This document shows, one piece after another, positions 7,533 to 16,452 of a stretch of DNA of 64,000 nucleotides (position 1 is its first letter; each line of letters starts with the position of its first letter). A program made the translations under genes and the position numbers. Location: assembly GCF_040096015.1 (NCBI RefSeq), contig NZ_JBBMFO010000003.1:1-64000 (forward strand), given 5' to 3'. Under the pieces are notes generated by a model. That model did no database searches. It saw only the letters and a list, made by a program, of their open reading frames with translations, and had not been told where the DNA came from. The DNA is from Peptoniphilus_A hominis. GTDB taxonomy: Bacteria; Bacillota; Clostridia; Tissierellales; Peptoniphilaceae.

Positions 7533-8750
7533 TTATTTTTTTATTAATTCAGCAGATGCTGTGCCTTCTACTGATTCCTTAGTTATTTTTACTGCCTTGA
7601 TGTCATCTCTTGAAGGAATTTCGTACATGACATTCATAATTGTGTTTTCGATAACTCCTCTTAAGCCTCTAGCTCCTGCCTTCTTTTCTATTGCCTTCTT
7701 TGCAATATAATTTAGGGCTTGGTCGTCAAAAATTAATTCAACATCGTCAAACTTTAATAGCTCCTTGTATTGCTTTACAAGGGCATTCTTTGGCTTAGTC
7801 AAAATTTCTACTAGAGCATCTTCGTCTAATTCTTCAAGAGTTATAGTTACAGGAAGCCTGCCTATGAGTTCTGGTATAAGTCCAAACTTTAACAAGTCTT
7901 CAGTTTCAACTTTTTTAAGAATATTTTCTCTATTGGCCTTCTTGTCAATAATTTCAGACCCAAAGCCCATAGAGGACTTGGCAGTTCTATTTTCAATAAT
8001 TTTGTCAATTCCGTCAAAGGCACCACCAACAATGAATAAAATATTTGTGGTGTCAACTTGAATAAATTCTTGAGAAGGATGCTTTCTGCCACCTTGTGGC
8101 GGAACATTTGCAACAGTGCCTTCAATTATTTTTAACAGTGCTTGTTGCACACCTTCTCCACTTACATCTCTTGTGATAGATACATTTTCAGATTTTCTGG
8201 CAATTTTATCTATCTCGTCAATGTAAATTATTCCCTTTTCTGCCCTTTCAATATCGTAGTCAGCATTTTGAATTAGTTTCAAAATAATATTTTCAACATC
8301 TTCTCCAACATAGCCAGCCTCAGTTAAAGTTGTGGCATCGGCAATGGCAAAGGGAACATTTAAAAGTCTGGCAAGAGTTTGTGCAAGTAAAGTTTTGCCT
8401 GAACCTGTAGGTCCAATCATTAAGATGTTGGACTTTTGAAGTTCAATATCTGGGTCCAGTTTTTTGGAAGATGAAATCCTCTTGTAGTGGTTATATACGG
8501 CAACGGCAAGGGCACGCTTGGCATCCTCTTGCTTCACCACATATTGGTCCAAAATCTCTTTGATTTCAGCTGGTTTTTTTAGGTCAAAATCCTTATTTAT
8601 CTCATGGGGAATTTCTTCTTCTAAAATTGCGTGGCACCTCTCGATGCACTCGTCACAAATATTTACATTAGGTCCGGCGATTAATCTATTCACTTGGTTT
8701 TGCGTTTTGCCACAGAATGAACATCTCAAAATTTCATCTGTATTTGACAT
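7533..8750 (-). CDS. clpX: ATP-dependent Clp protease ATP-binding subunit ClpX
   Basis: AAA+ unfoldase that feeds substrates to ClpP. 405 residues. N-terminal zinc-binding domain with C10, C13, C32 and C35; Walker A GPTGSGKT; Walker B IIYIDEIDKI; the RDVSGEGVQQALLKIIEG sensor region typical of ClpX. SD GAGGTGAGAT. It starts 8 bases after the clpP stop, so the two are one operon. Confidence 0.97.
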   Translation of the reverse strand: MSNTDEILRCSFCGKTQNQVNRLIAGPNVNICDECIERCHAILEEEIPHEINKDFDLKKPAEIKEILDQYVVKQEDAKRALAVAVYNHYKRISSSKKLDPDIELQKSNILMIGPTGSGKTLLAQTLARLLNVPFAIADATTLTEAGYVGEDVENIILKLIQNADYDIERAEKGIIYIDEIDKIARKSENVSITRDVSGEGVQQALLKIIEGTVANVPPQGGRKHPSQEFIQVDTTNILFIVGGAFDGIDKIIENRTAKSSMGFGSEIIDKKANRENILKKVETEDLLKFGLIPELIGRLPVTITLEELDEDALVEILTKPKNALVKQYKELLKFDDVELIFDDQALNYIAKKAIEKKAGARGLRGVIENTIMNVMYEIPSRDDIKAVKITKESVEGTASAELIKK

Positions 8751-8758
8751 ATCTCACC

Positions 8759-9343
8759 TCAAACCCTTTTTTCTATAACTTTATCTATTAAACCATATTT
8801 TTTTGCTTCTTCAGAAGTTAGCCAATAATCTCTATCTGTATCTCTTTCGATTTTTTCAAGATCTTGACCAGTTCTTTCAGCCAAAATTTCATTTAATTTT
8901 TGTCTAATTTTTAAAATCTTTTCTGCATTGATTTGAATGTCACTGGCTTGACCTTGTGCACCACCAGAAGGTTGGTGAATCATAATGTCAGAATTTGGAA
9001 GGGCAAATCTCTTTCCCTTAGCTCCAGAGGCAAGCAAAAATGCTCCCATAGATGCAGCCATTCCAATGCAAATTGTAGAAACATCTGGCTTAATATAATT
9101 CATAGTGTCGTAAATGGCAAAGCCTGCAGATACAGAACCACCAGGGGAATTTATATAAAGTTGGATGTCCTTATTTGGGTCTTCAGATTCTAAAAATAAA
9201 AGTTGGGCAACGATTAAGTCTGCCATGACATCATTTACTTCGCCACTTGCGAAAATAATTCTATCCTTTAAAAGTCTTGAATAAATGTCATAGGACCTTT
9301 CACCCCTATTAGTTTGTTCTACTACCATTGGCACTAATGCCAT
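8759..9343 (-). CDS. clpP: ATP-dependent Clp protease proteolytic subunit ClpP
   Basis: Serine peptidase that forms the tetradecameric barrel of ClpXP. 194 residues. The catalytic triad falls at the canonical positions: S98 in GMAASMG, H123 in MIHQPSGG and D172 in DTDRDYW. It lies 17 bases after tig and just before clpX, the classic tig-clpP-clpX order. Confidence 0.97.
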   Translation of the reverse strand: MALVPMVVEQTNRGERSYDIYSRLLKDRIIFASGEVNDVMADLIVAQLLFLESEDPNKDIQLYINSPGGSVSAGFAIYDTMNYIKPDVSTICIGMAASMGAFLLASGAKGKRFALPNSDIMIHQPSGGAQGQASDIQINAEKILKIRQKLNEILAERTGQDLEKIERDTDRDYWLTSEEAKKYGLIDKVIEKRV

Positions 9344-9360
9344 GTAATCACATCCTCTGA

Positions 9361-10725
9361 TTATTTATCTTCTTCTTTATCTTTTTTTACTTCTTCTTTA
9401 ATTTCTTCTTCAGTAGTTTCCTTTGGCTCAACAAATTTTGCCTTTTCAACAAGAGTGTCAATTGCCTTTCTCTTTTCAAGGTCGTCTCTTACAACATCCT
9501 TGTTTTGATTTAGCATGTAATCTCTCATTTTTTCCATGTGTTCTTTGTCGTCCTTGAAGTATTCTTCAACTACCCTATTTACCTCTTCTTCGATTTCTTC
9601 GTCAGTGATTTCAATTGCTAAATCTTTTACAAGAGCTTCTAGGGCAAGATCATTTTTAACAGTTCTTTCTGCTTCAGGTCTCATAGTTTTTTTGAAATCA
9701 TCAAGACTTTGACCAATCATCTTGATGTAATCTTCAAAGCTAATTCCTTGAGCTCTAAGACTTTGGTCGTAATTTCTAATCATGTCGTCGATTTGAGCGT
9801 TGATCATTGCTTCAGGAATTTCTACATCTACCATTTCACCGATTTTGTCAATGGCTCTTCTTTGTTTTTCCATTTCAGAAGTTGTCTTAAATTCTTCTTC
9901 CTTCTTCTTTCTGATGTCAGCCTTAAATTCATCAAGAGTGTCAAATTCAGAAATATCTTTTACAAATTCGTCGTCAAGTTCTGGAAGTTCTTCATAAGAA
10001 ATGCTATTTAATTTAATTTCAAATTTTGCATCTTTTCCAGCTAAATCTTTTTGGTGGTAATCTTCTGGGAATTTAACAGTGATGTCAAATTCTTCATCAA
10101 TATTGTGACCAATTAGTTGTTCTTCAAAGCCTGGGATAAATGTGTTGGAACCAATTTTAAGGTCTTGGCTTTCAGCTTCTCCACCTTCGAAATATTCTCC
10201 ATCAACAGAACCCTTGAAGTCGATGTTTACAGTGTCGCCATCTTCTACAGCCCTGTCGTCAACATTTATAATTCTTGCATTCATGGCTCTTTCATTTTCA
10301 ACTTCAGAGTCAATAAGTTCGTCTGTTACTTCAAGAGTTGGATCTTCAATTTCAATTCCTTCGTAGTCCTTAAGTTCAACTTCAGGTTTAACATCAACAG
10401 ATACCTTAACAACAACATCTTTGTCATCTTTTATGCTTTCTTCATCAATGTCAATATTAGGTTGGTCAACTACCTTTAAATCTAATTCCTTAATAGCTTT
10501 TTCATATTCAGCTGGAAGAAGTTCGTTAATAGCATCTTCAAAGAATACATCTTTGCCATACATATTTTCGATCATCTTTCTAGGAACATGACCCTTTCTA
10601 AATCCAGGTAATTGGAAGTGCTTTTTGTTTTTCTTGTACACTTCTGTTTCAGCATTATTTATATCTTCTCTTTTTAAAACAAGGTCAAAAAAGACAGTGT
10701 TTTTTTCTTTCTTTTTAATTTCCAT
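9361..10725 (-). CDS. tig: Trigger factor, ribosome-bound chaperone
   Basis: Ribosome-associated chaperone and peptidyl-prolyl isomerase. 454 residues: N-terminal ribosome-binding domain with the GFRKGHVPRKMIE signature (about residues 41-53), FKBP-type domain (about 150-235, DGDTVNIDFKGSVDGEYFEGG) and the C-terminal arm domain ending in a highly acidic/lysine tail. SD GAGGAGGC. An extended -10 (TGTTATAAT, minus strand, 10773-10768) upstream suggests its own promoter in addition to readthrough from proS. Confidence 0.96.
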   Translation of the reverse strand: MEIKKKEKNTVFFDLVLKREDINNAETEVYKKNKKHFQLPGFRKGHVPRKMIENMYGKDVFFEDAINELLPAEYEKAIKELDLKVVDQPNIDIDEESIKDDKDVVVKVSVDVKPEVELKDYEGIEIEDPTLEVTDELIDSEVENERAMNARIINVDDRAVEDGDTVNIDFKGSVDGEYFEGGEAESQDLKIGSNTFIPGFEEQLIGHNIDEEFDITVKFPEDYHQKDLAGKDAKFEIKLNSISYEELPELDDEFVKDISEFDTLDEFKADIRKKKEEEFKTTSEMEKQRRAIDKIGEMVDVEIPEAMINAQIDDMIRNYDQSLRAQGISFEDYIKMIGQSLDDFKKTMRPEAERTVKNDLALEALVKDLAIEITDEEIEEEVNRVVEEYFKDDKEHMEKMRDYMLNQNKDVVRDDLEKRKAIDTLVEKAKFVEPKETTEEEIKEEVKKDKEEDK

Positions 10726-10796
10726 ATTAATAGCCTCCTCGCTCTATGGCGTTTTTTACATCTCTACATTATAACATAAGTTATTTTAAAAATATA

Positions 10797-11018
10797 TTAA
10801 ATCCCTCTGTCCTTTAGGATTTTAGAGAGAATTTCCATCTCTTCGTCATTAAGTGTGACACCCTTTGACATTTTTTCATGGTTGGGGTCCCACTCTCTCA
10901 AGTCGTACTTAGCTGGTCTGTCGTTAAAAGAAACCTTGTTAAGCTCCTTAGTCCAGCCCTTGGCACTTTCAGATAAAACTCCCAAGTGCTCTGTAATTTC
11001 AAATTTAAAGTCGCTCAT
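10797..11018 (-). CDS. PC4/YdbC-family ssDNA-binding protein
   Basis: 73 residues matching the bacterial YdbC-type family, related to the PC4 transcriptional coactivator: FKFEITEHLGVLSES..GWTKELNKVSFNDRPAKYDLREWDP..EKMSKGVTLNDEE. Known members bind single-stranded DNA or RNA; the cellular role is unclear. It begins 1 base after the proS stop and so is probably cotranslated with it. Confidence 0.8.
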   Translation of the reverse strand: MSDFKFEITEHLGVLSESAKGWTKELNKVSFNDRPAKYDLREWDPNHEKMSKGVTLNDEEMEILSKILKDRGI

Positions 11019-11019
11019 A

Positions 11020-12723
11020 CTATCTAACCTTTTCTACTTCCTTTAAAACATTTTTTACTGCATCTTCAGAAGAAATTTCAGAATTTTCCATTTCTCTTCT
11101 TGTTGAATACTCAACTAAGCCTTCAGAAGACTTCTTGCCGCAAGTTATTCTTAGTGGAATACCAATTAAGTCTCTATCCTTAAACTTAACTCCAGCTCTT
11201 TCCTTTCTGTCATCAAGAAGAACTTCGATACCCTTAGCCTTTAAGTCTTCGTAAATCTTTTCTCCAAGCTTAACTTGGTCTTCATCCTTGACATTTACTA
11301 TTGTGACAATTGCTTCATATGGTGCCACAGCCATTGGCCAGATGATTCCATTATCATCATGATTTTGTTCTATTATAGCTGTTACAGATCTTGTTACACC
11401 AACTCCGTAAGAGCCCATGTAAAAATAGTTTGCCTTGCCATTTTCATCAAGATAAGTTGCATTTAAAGCTTCTGAATATTTTGTACCCAATTTGAAAATA
11501 TTTCCCACTTCAATGCCTCTGGCGAATTTATATTCTTCGTCAGTTCCAGGAACCTTGTCCCCTTCAGCAACAAGAAGTAGGTCATCTACAACTTCGCCCT
11601 CAAAGTCTCTGCCATAATTTGCATTGATGTAGTGGTACTCATCAAGGTTTGCTCCAACAACTAGGTTATCCATTTCTGTAAGTCTCTTGTCGAAGATCAT
11701 TCTAACATCAAGTCCAATAGGTCCTGTGTAGCCTTTTTTAGTTTTAATAGCCTCAATGTCAGCTTCTTCCATCATTCTTATGTCGTGTTCAGCAACTCCA
11801 GTATAGGCTACAAGCTTTGCCATATTTAATTCTCTGTCGCCAGGAATAAAGACTAAAACTGGTTCATCGCCAAGCATTAAGTCAATTGCCTTGGCACACT
11901 TCTTTGGGTCAACTTTTAAAAAGTTAGAAACTTCTTCGATAGTGCTTGCATTAGGTGTGTGGACTTTTTCTAAGTCTTTTTTGTCTTCAGCTTGAGGAAG
12001 TATATATTCAACAGGAGCCTTTTCTTCAGTTGCTCCAAATTTTCCAGACTCAGCATAAACAATTACACCTTCGCCAGTTTCAGATAGGGCAATAAATTCG
12101 TGAGAGCCAGTGCCGCCCATGGCGCCATTGTCACCTTCAACGATTTTATAATCAAGCTCTAATCTGTCAAAAATTCTTTCATAAGCCTCATACATATTCA
12201 TGTAAGCCTCGTGAAGTGTTTCTGGTGAAGTGTCAAAGGTATAGGCATCCTTCATAGAAAATTCTCTTGCCCTATTTATTCCAAATCTCGGTCTCTTTTC
12301 GTCTCTGTACTTAGTTTGAATTTGGTATAAATTTAGGGGAAGGTCCTTGTAAGACTTAACTTCATCTCTAATAAGAGTGGTAAAATATTCTTCCGCAGTT
12401 GGTCCAAGGCAGAACTCTCTGTCATTTCTGTCCTTTAACTTAAACATTTCGGGACCAAACTTTTCCCATCTACCAGACTCTTTCCAGATTTCAGCAGGTT
12501 GAATAGCTGACATCAAAATTTCCATTGAGCCAGCTCTGTCCATCTCTTCACGAACTATATTTTCAATTTTTCGAATGGATCTATAGCCAAGTGGCAAGTA
12601 TGTATAGATACCACTAGCAGATTTTCTAATCATACCAGCCCTTAGTAGAAACTTGTGTGATGCAATCTCTGCATCTTGTGGATCCTCCCTAAGAGTAGGC
12701 ATATAAAGTTTTGATAATCTCAT
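11020..12723 (-). CDS. proS: Prolyl-tRNA synthetase, bacterial type
   Basis: Charges tRNA-Pro. 567 residues with class II motifs: motif 1 region GMIRKSASGIYTYLPLG, motif 2 TKYRDEKRPRFGINRAREFSMKDAY, an INS/YbaK-like editing insertion (about 225-385) and motif 3 GSYGVGVTRSV, then the anticodon-binding domain (VAPYEAIVTIVN...). SD GGAGG before ATG. Promoter TTGTGG-17-TATAAT lies immediately upstream. It heads the run towards tig and clpP. Confidence 0.97.
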   Translation of the reverse strand: MRLSKLYMPTLREDPQDAEIASHKFLLRAGMIRKSASGIYTYLPLGYRSIRKIENIVREEMDRAGSMEILMSAIQPAEIWKESGRWEKFGPEMFKLKDRNDREFCLGPTAEEYFTTLIRDEVKSYKDLPLNLYQIQTKYRDEKRPRFGINRAREFSMKDAYTFDTSPETLHEAYMNMYEAYERIFDRLELDYKIVEGDNGAMGGTGSHEFIALSETGEGVIVYAESGKFGATEEKAPVEYILPQAEDKKDLEKVHTPNASTIEEVSNFLKVDPKKCAKAIDLMLGDEPVLVFIPGDRELNMAKLVAYTGVAEHDIRMMEEADIEAIKTKKGYTGPIGLDVRMIFDKRLTEMDNLVVGANLDEYHYINANYGRDFEGEVVDDLLLVAEGDKVPGTDEEYKFARGIEVGNIFKLGTKYSEALNATYLDENGKANYFYMGSYGVGVTRSVTAIIEQNHDDNGIIWPMAVAPYEAIVTIVNVKDEDQVKLGEKIYEDLKAKGIEVLLDDRKERAGVKFKDRDLIGIPLRITCGKKSSEGLVEYSTRREMENSEISSEDAVKNVLKEVEKVR

Positions 12724-12743
12724 ATTACCTCCATAATAAAAGT

Positions 12744-12772
12744 ATTATAATAAATAAAATAAATTTCCACAA
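12744..12772 (-). promoter_or_regulatory. Probable promoter of proS
   Basis: TTGTGG (12772-12767), 17-base spacer, TATAAT (12749-12744) on the minus strand, ending about 20 bases before the ATG. Confidence 0.6.
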
Positions 12773-12962
12773 GTTTTATGAAAAAATCTCGTGGCACGCT
12801 ATTTTTATTATACTATAAAGCTTGTAATACTTCACATTTTTGTGGAAAATTTTTAGATTTTTAAGATTTAAATAAATTCTTTTGCAAAAGTCACAAAAAT
12901 TTTTCCAATTTTAATGTATAATAGATAATTGTTTCATAAAAAATAAATAGGAGGACATTATA

Positions 12963-13952
12963 ATGAAGAAAAAAGATATAAGCGGAATTTTATTTTCAGC
13001 TCTCATTGCAGCTTGCGCCTATTTTTTAGGCAAAAAATTTCCTGTAATTGGTGGACCAGTCTTTGGAATCCTTTTTGGAATCATCTTAAATAATTTCAAT
13101 AGACCAGAGTCCTTTGAGTCCGGCATAAAATTCACATCAAAAAAAGTTTTGCAACTTGCCGTAGTCCTTTTGGGCTTTGGACTAAACCTAGGAGAGATTA
13201 TAGTTGTTGGTAAGTCATCTCTACTTATTATTCTCTCTACAATTTCCACTGCACTTATAATTGCCTTTGCAGCAGCAAAAGTTTTAAATATTGATTCTGA
13301 CATTGCCACCCTAGTTGGCGTTGGCTCATCAATTTGCGGTGGCTCCGCCATTGCTGCAACAGCACCAGTTATTAATGCCAAGGACGAGGACATTGCCACA
13401 TCAATTTCTGTAATATTTTTATTTAACATAATTGCAGCACTGATCTTCCCAACTCTTGGCGTTAAGCTTGGCATGACTCACACAGGCTTTGGCATGTGGG
13501 CAGGCACAGCCATTAATGACACATCATCTGTTGTGGCAGCATCAGGCACTTGGTCAACAATGTTTAATGACGACACAGCCCTTAACTACGCAACAATTGT
13601 AAAACTAACTAGAACTCTTGCAATTATTCCAATTACCCTTGTACTTGGAATTATAAAATCAAAGGACAGCAAGGAAAAAGTAAACCCACTAAAGGCTTTC
13701 CCAACATTTATTTTATTTTTCCTACTTGCATCAATCATCACGACACTTTTGCCCCTTCCAGAAACTTTCTTGTCAAGCATGAAATTTTTGTCAAAATTTT
13801 TCATCATTATGGCAATGTCAGCAATTGGACTTAACACAGACATAAAAAAATTAATTTCCCAAGGTGGCAAGGCAATCGTGGAGGGCGCCCTTTGCTGGAT
13901 AGGCATAATTTGTGTCAGCCTCTTGATGCAGCACATACTTAGTATTTGGTAA
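12963..13952 (+). CDS. YeiH/UPF0324-family membrane transporter
   Basis: 329 residues, about ten hydrophobic segments. Contains family hallmarks: GGPVFGILFGIILNN, KVLQLAVVLLGFGLNL, VGVGSSICGGSAIAATAPVI and GTAINDTSSVVAA. The family (PF03601) is often annotated as putative sulfate exporter, but the substrate is not firmly known. SD GGAGG; it is a single gene with a terminator behind it, divergent from proS. Confidence 0.85.
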   Translation: MKKKDISGILFSALIAACAYFLGKKFPVIGGPVFGILFGIILNNFNRPESFESGIKFTSKKVLQLAVVLLGFGLNLGEIIVVGKSSLLIILSTISTALIIAFAAAKVLNIDSDIATLVGVGSSICGGSAIAATAPVINAKDEDIATSISVIFLFNIIAALIFPTLGVKLGMTHTGFGMWAGTAINDTSSVVAASGTWSTMFNDDTALNYATIVKLTRTLAIIPITLVLGIIKSKDSKEKVNPLKAFPTFILFFLLASIITTLLPLPETFLSSMKFLSKFFIIMAMSAIGLNTDIKKLISQGGKAIVEGALCWIGIICVSLLMQHILSIW

Positions 13953-13971
13953 AAATTAAAATTGATAAAAG

Positions 13972-14016
13972 AAAAAGAAGTTTAACTTGTAAAAGATCAG
14001 GCTAAACTTCTTTTTT
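13972..14016. terminator. Terminator after the YeiH-type gene, symmetric
   Basis: Arms AAAAAGAAGTTTA (13972-13984) and TAAACTTCTTTTT (14003-14015); T-runs on both sides. Confidence 0.85.
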
Positions 14017-14046
14017 ATTGCAATTTTTATTTTGGCAGAAAAAAAT

Positions 14047-14066
14047 AAAAGCCCTCGCGGACCTTT
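14047..14066 (-). terminator. Terminator of the CorC-type gene
   Basis: Minus-strand stem AAAGGTCC/GGGCTTTT (two G-U pairs) closed by GCGA, then TTTTATTTTT. Confidence 0.75.
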
Positions 14067-14085
14067 AATTTTATAAATTATATTT

Positions 14086-15438
14086 TTATGAATTAAATTC
14101 TTTGTACTCTCTCTTTGCCTCTTCTTGTTCTTCTGGTATGACCTTGATGCTTGCCTTGACTATTCTCTTGTCTGCCACTGCAAGTTCTGTCAAGATGCAG
14201 CCTGAAGTCTTTACGTTAAGCTTTTTCTTTTCATTTTCTTCTGGAATAAAGCCCAGCTTTTCAATTATAAGCCCAGAGATTGTCTCGTGGTTTTCTGAAT
14301 AAAGTGATGTGCCCAGCTCATCGTTTATGTCTTCAATATCCATGGACCCGTCAACTATATATTCGTTGTCAGAAATTTTTTCTAGGGAGTGATTTTCCTT
14401 GTCGTACTCGTCTTCAATTTCGCCTACGATTTCTTCTACTATGTCTTCCACTGTAACCATGCCTGAAAATCCACCGTACTCGTCAATTAGTATTGCCACA
14501 TAATTTTTTGAGGATTGAAGTTCCTTTAAGAGCATATCGATTTTTTTTGTTTCAGGCACAAAGTAAGGCGACTTTATGCACTTGTCCAAGTCAATGGACT
14601 CATAATCATTTTTTGCATATTCTACGAAAAGGTCCTTGATGTAAACTGTTCCCAGAATGTTATCTGTATTTTCTCTAAAGACTGGCATCCTTGAGTAGCC
14701 CATCTTTAGAATTTCTGTAACTGTATCTGTGTTAAATTCGTCATAGTCCACCATGTAAATTGATGTCCTTGGCGTCATTATTTCGTATGCCAACTTGTCG
14801 TCAAAGTCCATTATGTTTACTATCATCTCTTCACCAGCTGAGTTAATTACTCCTTGCTGAGTGGAAACTTTTATATAGGATTTTAATTCTTCTTCAGAGA
14901 TTTTTTCTTCAACATCTTCAGAATACTTGCCCATCATCTTTAAAACTAATGCCGTTGAGAAGGACAAAAGTTTTACAAAGGGATAAAATATTTTTGAGGC
15001 AAAAGCAATTATATTACTTGATTTCAGTGCAACTTTCTCTGAATTTTGAAGGGCTATTCTCTTTGGAACAAGTTCTCCAAAAACAAGTGTTATATAAGAT
15101 AGTAAAAATGTCACTAAAATAAAGGACACTGTAAAGCCATAAGGTATGCCCCTGTCACTTAAGTAGACTCCAAAAACTTGTGAAATACTTGTAGCTGCAG
15201 AACCAGATGAGAAAAATCCCGCTAGAGTTATTGCAACTTGTATTGTAGACAAGAATCTCGTTTGGTCAGATGAGATGGCGAGTAGGGTCTTTGCCCTCTT
15301 GTCTCCCTCTTCTGCCAATTCTTTTATTTTATTATTATTAACTGAAACCATTGCCATTTCTGCTGAGGCAAAAAATGCGTTAATTCCTGTAAGTATTGCG
15401 ATTAATATTAGCTTAGCCCACAAGGCGCCATCGTCCAT
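14086..15438 (-). CDS. CNNM/CorC-type membrane protein (DUF21-CBS-CorC)
   Basis: About 450 residues: N-terminal DUF21/CNNM membrane domain (four hydrophobic segments, about 1-190), a CBS pair (about 205-335, MTPRTSIYMVDYD..., ILIDEYGGFSGMVTVEDIVEEIVGEIEDEYD) and a C-terminal CorC/HlyC domain. Family members are linked to Mg2+/Co2+ transport or efflux. The ATG at 15438 is preferred because GGAGG lies 9 bases upstream; the ATG at 15444 is too close to it. Confidence 0.9.
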   Translation of the reverse strand: MDDGALWAKLILIAILTGINAFFASAEMAMVSVNNNKIKELAEEGDKRAKTLLAISSDQTRFLSTIQVAITLAGFFSSGSAATSISQVFGVYLSDRGIPYGFTVSFILVTFLLSYITLVFGELVPKRIALQNSEKVALKSSNIIAFASKIFYPFVKLLSFSTALVLKMMGKYSEDVEEKISEEELKSYIKVSTQQGVINSAGEEMIVNIMDFDDKLAYEIMTPRTSIYMVDYDEFNTDTVTEILKMGYSRMPVFRENTDNILGTVYIKDLFVEYAKNDYESIDLDKCIKSPYFVPETKKIDMLLKELQSSKNYVAILIDEYGGFSGMVTVEDIVEEIVGEIEDEYDKENHSLEKISDNEYIVDGSMDIEDINDELGTSLYSENHETISGLIIEKLGFIPEENEKKKLNVKTSGCILTELAVADKRIVKASIKVIPEEQEEAKREYKEFNS

Positions 15439-15568
15439 TAACATCTTCCTCCATATCTTTTAGACTAATTATATCAAAGAATTTGTGATTATAACAGAAA
15501 AGAATGTCCATAAGAAGCTTTTTATTGAAAATTTTATGTTATAATTATTTCCATGATGGAGGTGTATA

Positions 15569-16177
15569 ATGAAAAAATTTAAAAGAATAATAATTTTGGT
15601 TCTTCTACTTGCAGTGGCACTTTTTGCAACTTTCTTTGCTGGCAAAAAAACTATGAAAGCTGAAATGGAACCAGACATCACTTCGACTTTAATTTTTAAT
15701 AAATTAGTTGGCGCCAAGGAACTTACAACATTAAAATATCACTACACAAATATGGGACAGTTTGAAAATCAAAATACTTTTTACGGCTATAAAATTCCCT
15801 TTACATCAAAAAAATTCATAGTCTCCTACGATGGAGTCATAAGTGCAGGCGTTGACCTGGAAAAAATGAAGGTGGACCTTGAGGGCAAAAGTATTGAAAT
15901 AAAAATTCCACCGGCAAAAATTTTGAGCCACGAAATTTACGAGGACTCCTTAAAGGTTTTTGACGAGAGAGAGTCTATTTTTAATCGAATTGACATTGAG
16001 GACTACAACAATTTCTCCAAAGATCAAAAGAAAGAAGTGGAAGAGACTGCCATTAAGAGAGGTCTCTTAAGGAACGCTGACGAAGAATCTAAGAAGGCAA
16101 TAGAAGAAATCCTCTTGTCTGACACTGTTTTAAGTGAATATAAAATTAAGGTCACAAGGGACGATTCTCTAAAATAA
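15569..16177 (+). CDS. Membrane-anchored DUF4230 protein
   Basis: 202 residues: N-terminal membrane anchor (IIILVLLLAVALFATFFAG) followed by an extracytoplasmic DUF4230-like domain (LVGAKELTTLKYHYTNMG...SYDGVISAGVDLEKMKVD...IEIKIPPAKILSHEI). The family is of unknown function. SD GGAGGTG; an extended -10 (TGTTATAAT) lies upstream. Single-gene unit, divergent from the CorC-type gene. Confidence 0.8.
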   Translation: MKKFKRIIILVLLLAVALFATFFAGKKTMKAEMEPDITSTLIFNKLVGAKELTTLKYHYTNMGQFENQNTFYGYKIPFTSKKFIVSYDGVISAGVDLEKMKVDLEGKSIEIKIPPAKILSHEIYEDSLKVFDERESIFNRIDIEDYNNFSKDQKKEVEETAIKRGLLRNADEESKKAIEEILLSDTVLSEYKIKVTRDDSLK

Positions 16178-16197
16178 AAATTAATAAGGTCAAAAAA

Positions 16198-16261
16198 AGG
16201 GCATTCCTTATAGAATGTCCTCAGATTGTAGAAAAACCCAGGAATATTTTCTGGGTTTTTT
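16198..16261 (+). terminator. Double hairpin and terminator after the DUF4230 gene
   Basis: A first hairpin GGGCATTC/GAATGTCC (16198-16220) is followed by the terminator AAAAACCCAG/CTGGGTTTTT (16232-16260) with a T-run. Confidence 0.85.
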
Positions 16262-16376
16262 GCATTTTAATGTATTTGCTAAAAAAACCATTAATTTATT
16301 CAAAGTTAAATCTTTATTAGGACTCAATTTATATAGCAGTATTCCTAATTTTTTCTTTGAATTAGCTGATTATATT

Positions 16377-16436
16377 AAAAGAACAGGCTTTTTTGCCTGC
16401 CTTATCATCAATCTGAAGCTGTGTCACCACAGCTCT
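16377..16436 (-). terminator. Hairpin plus terminator after hydF
   Basis: On the minus strand AGCTGTG-GTGA-CACAGCT (16436-16419) is followed by CAGGC-AAAAAA-GCCTG (16399-16384) and TTCTTTT. The bases 16262-16376 hold no gene I can support. Confidence 0.75.
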
Positions 16437-16452
16437 TTATTATTAATTATCT

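Noticed and set aside
10117..10479. Plus-strand frame of 120 codons opposite trigger factor
   Set aside because: Shadow of the acidic tig frame; composition Phe/Asn-rich as expected for the antisense of Glu/Lys codons.
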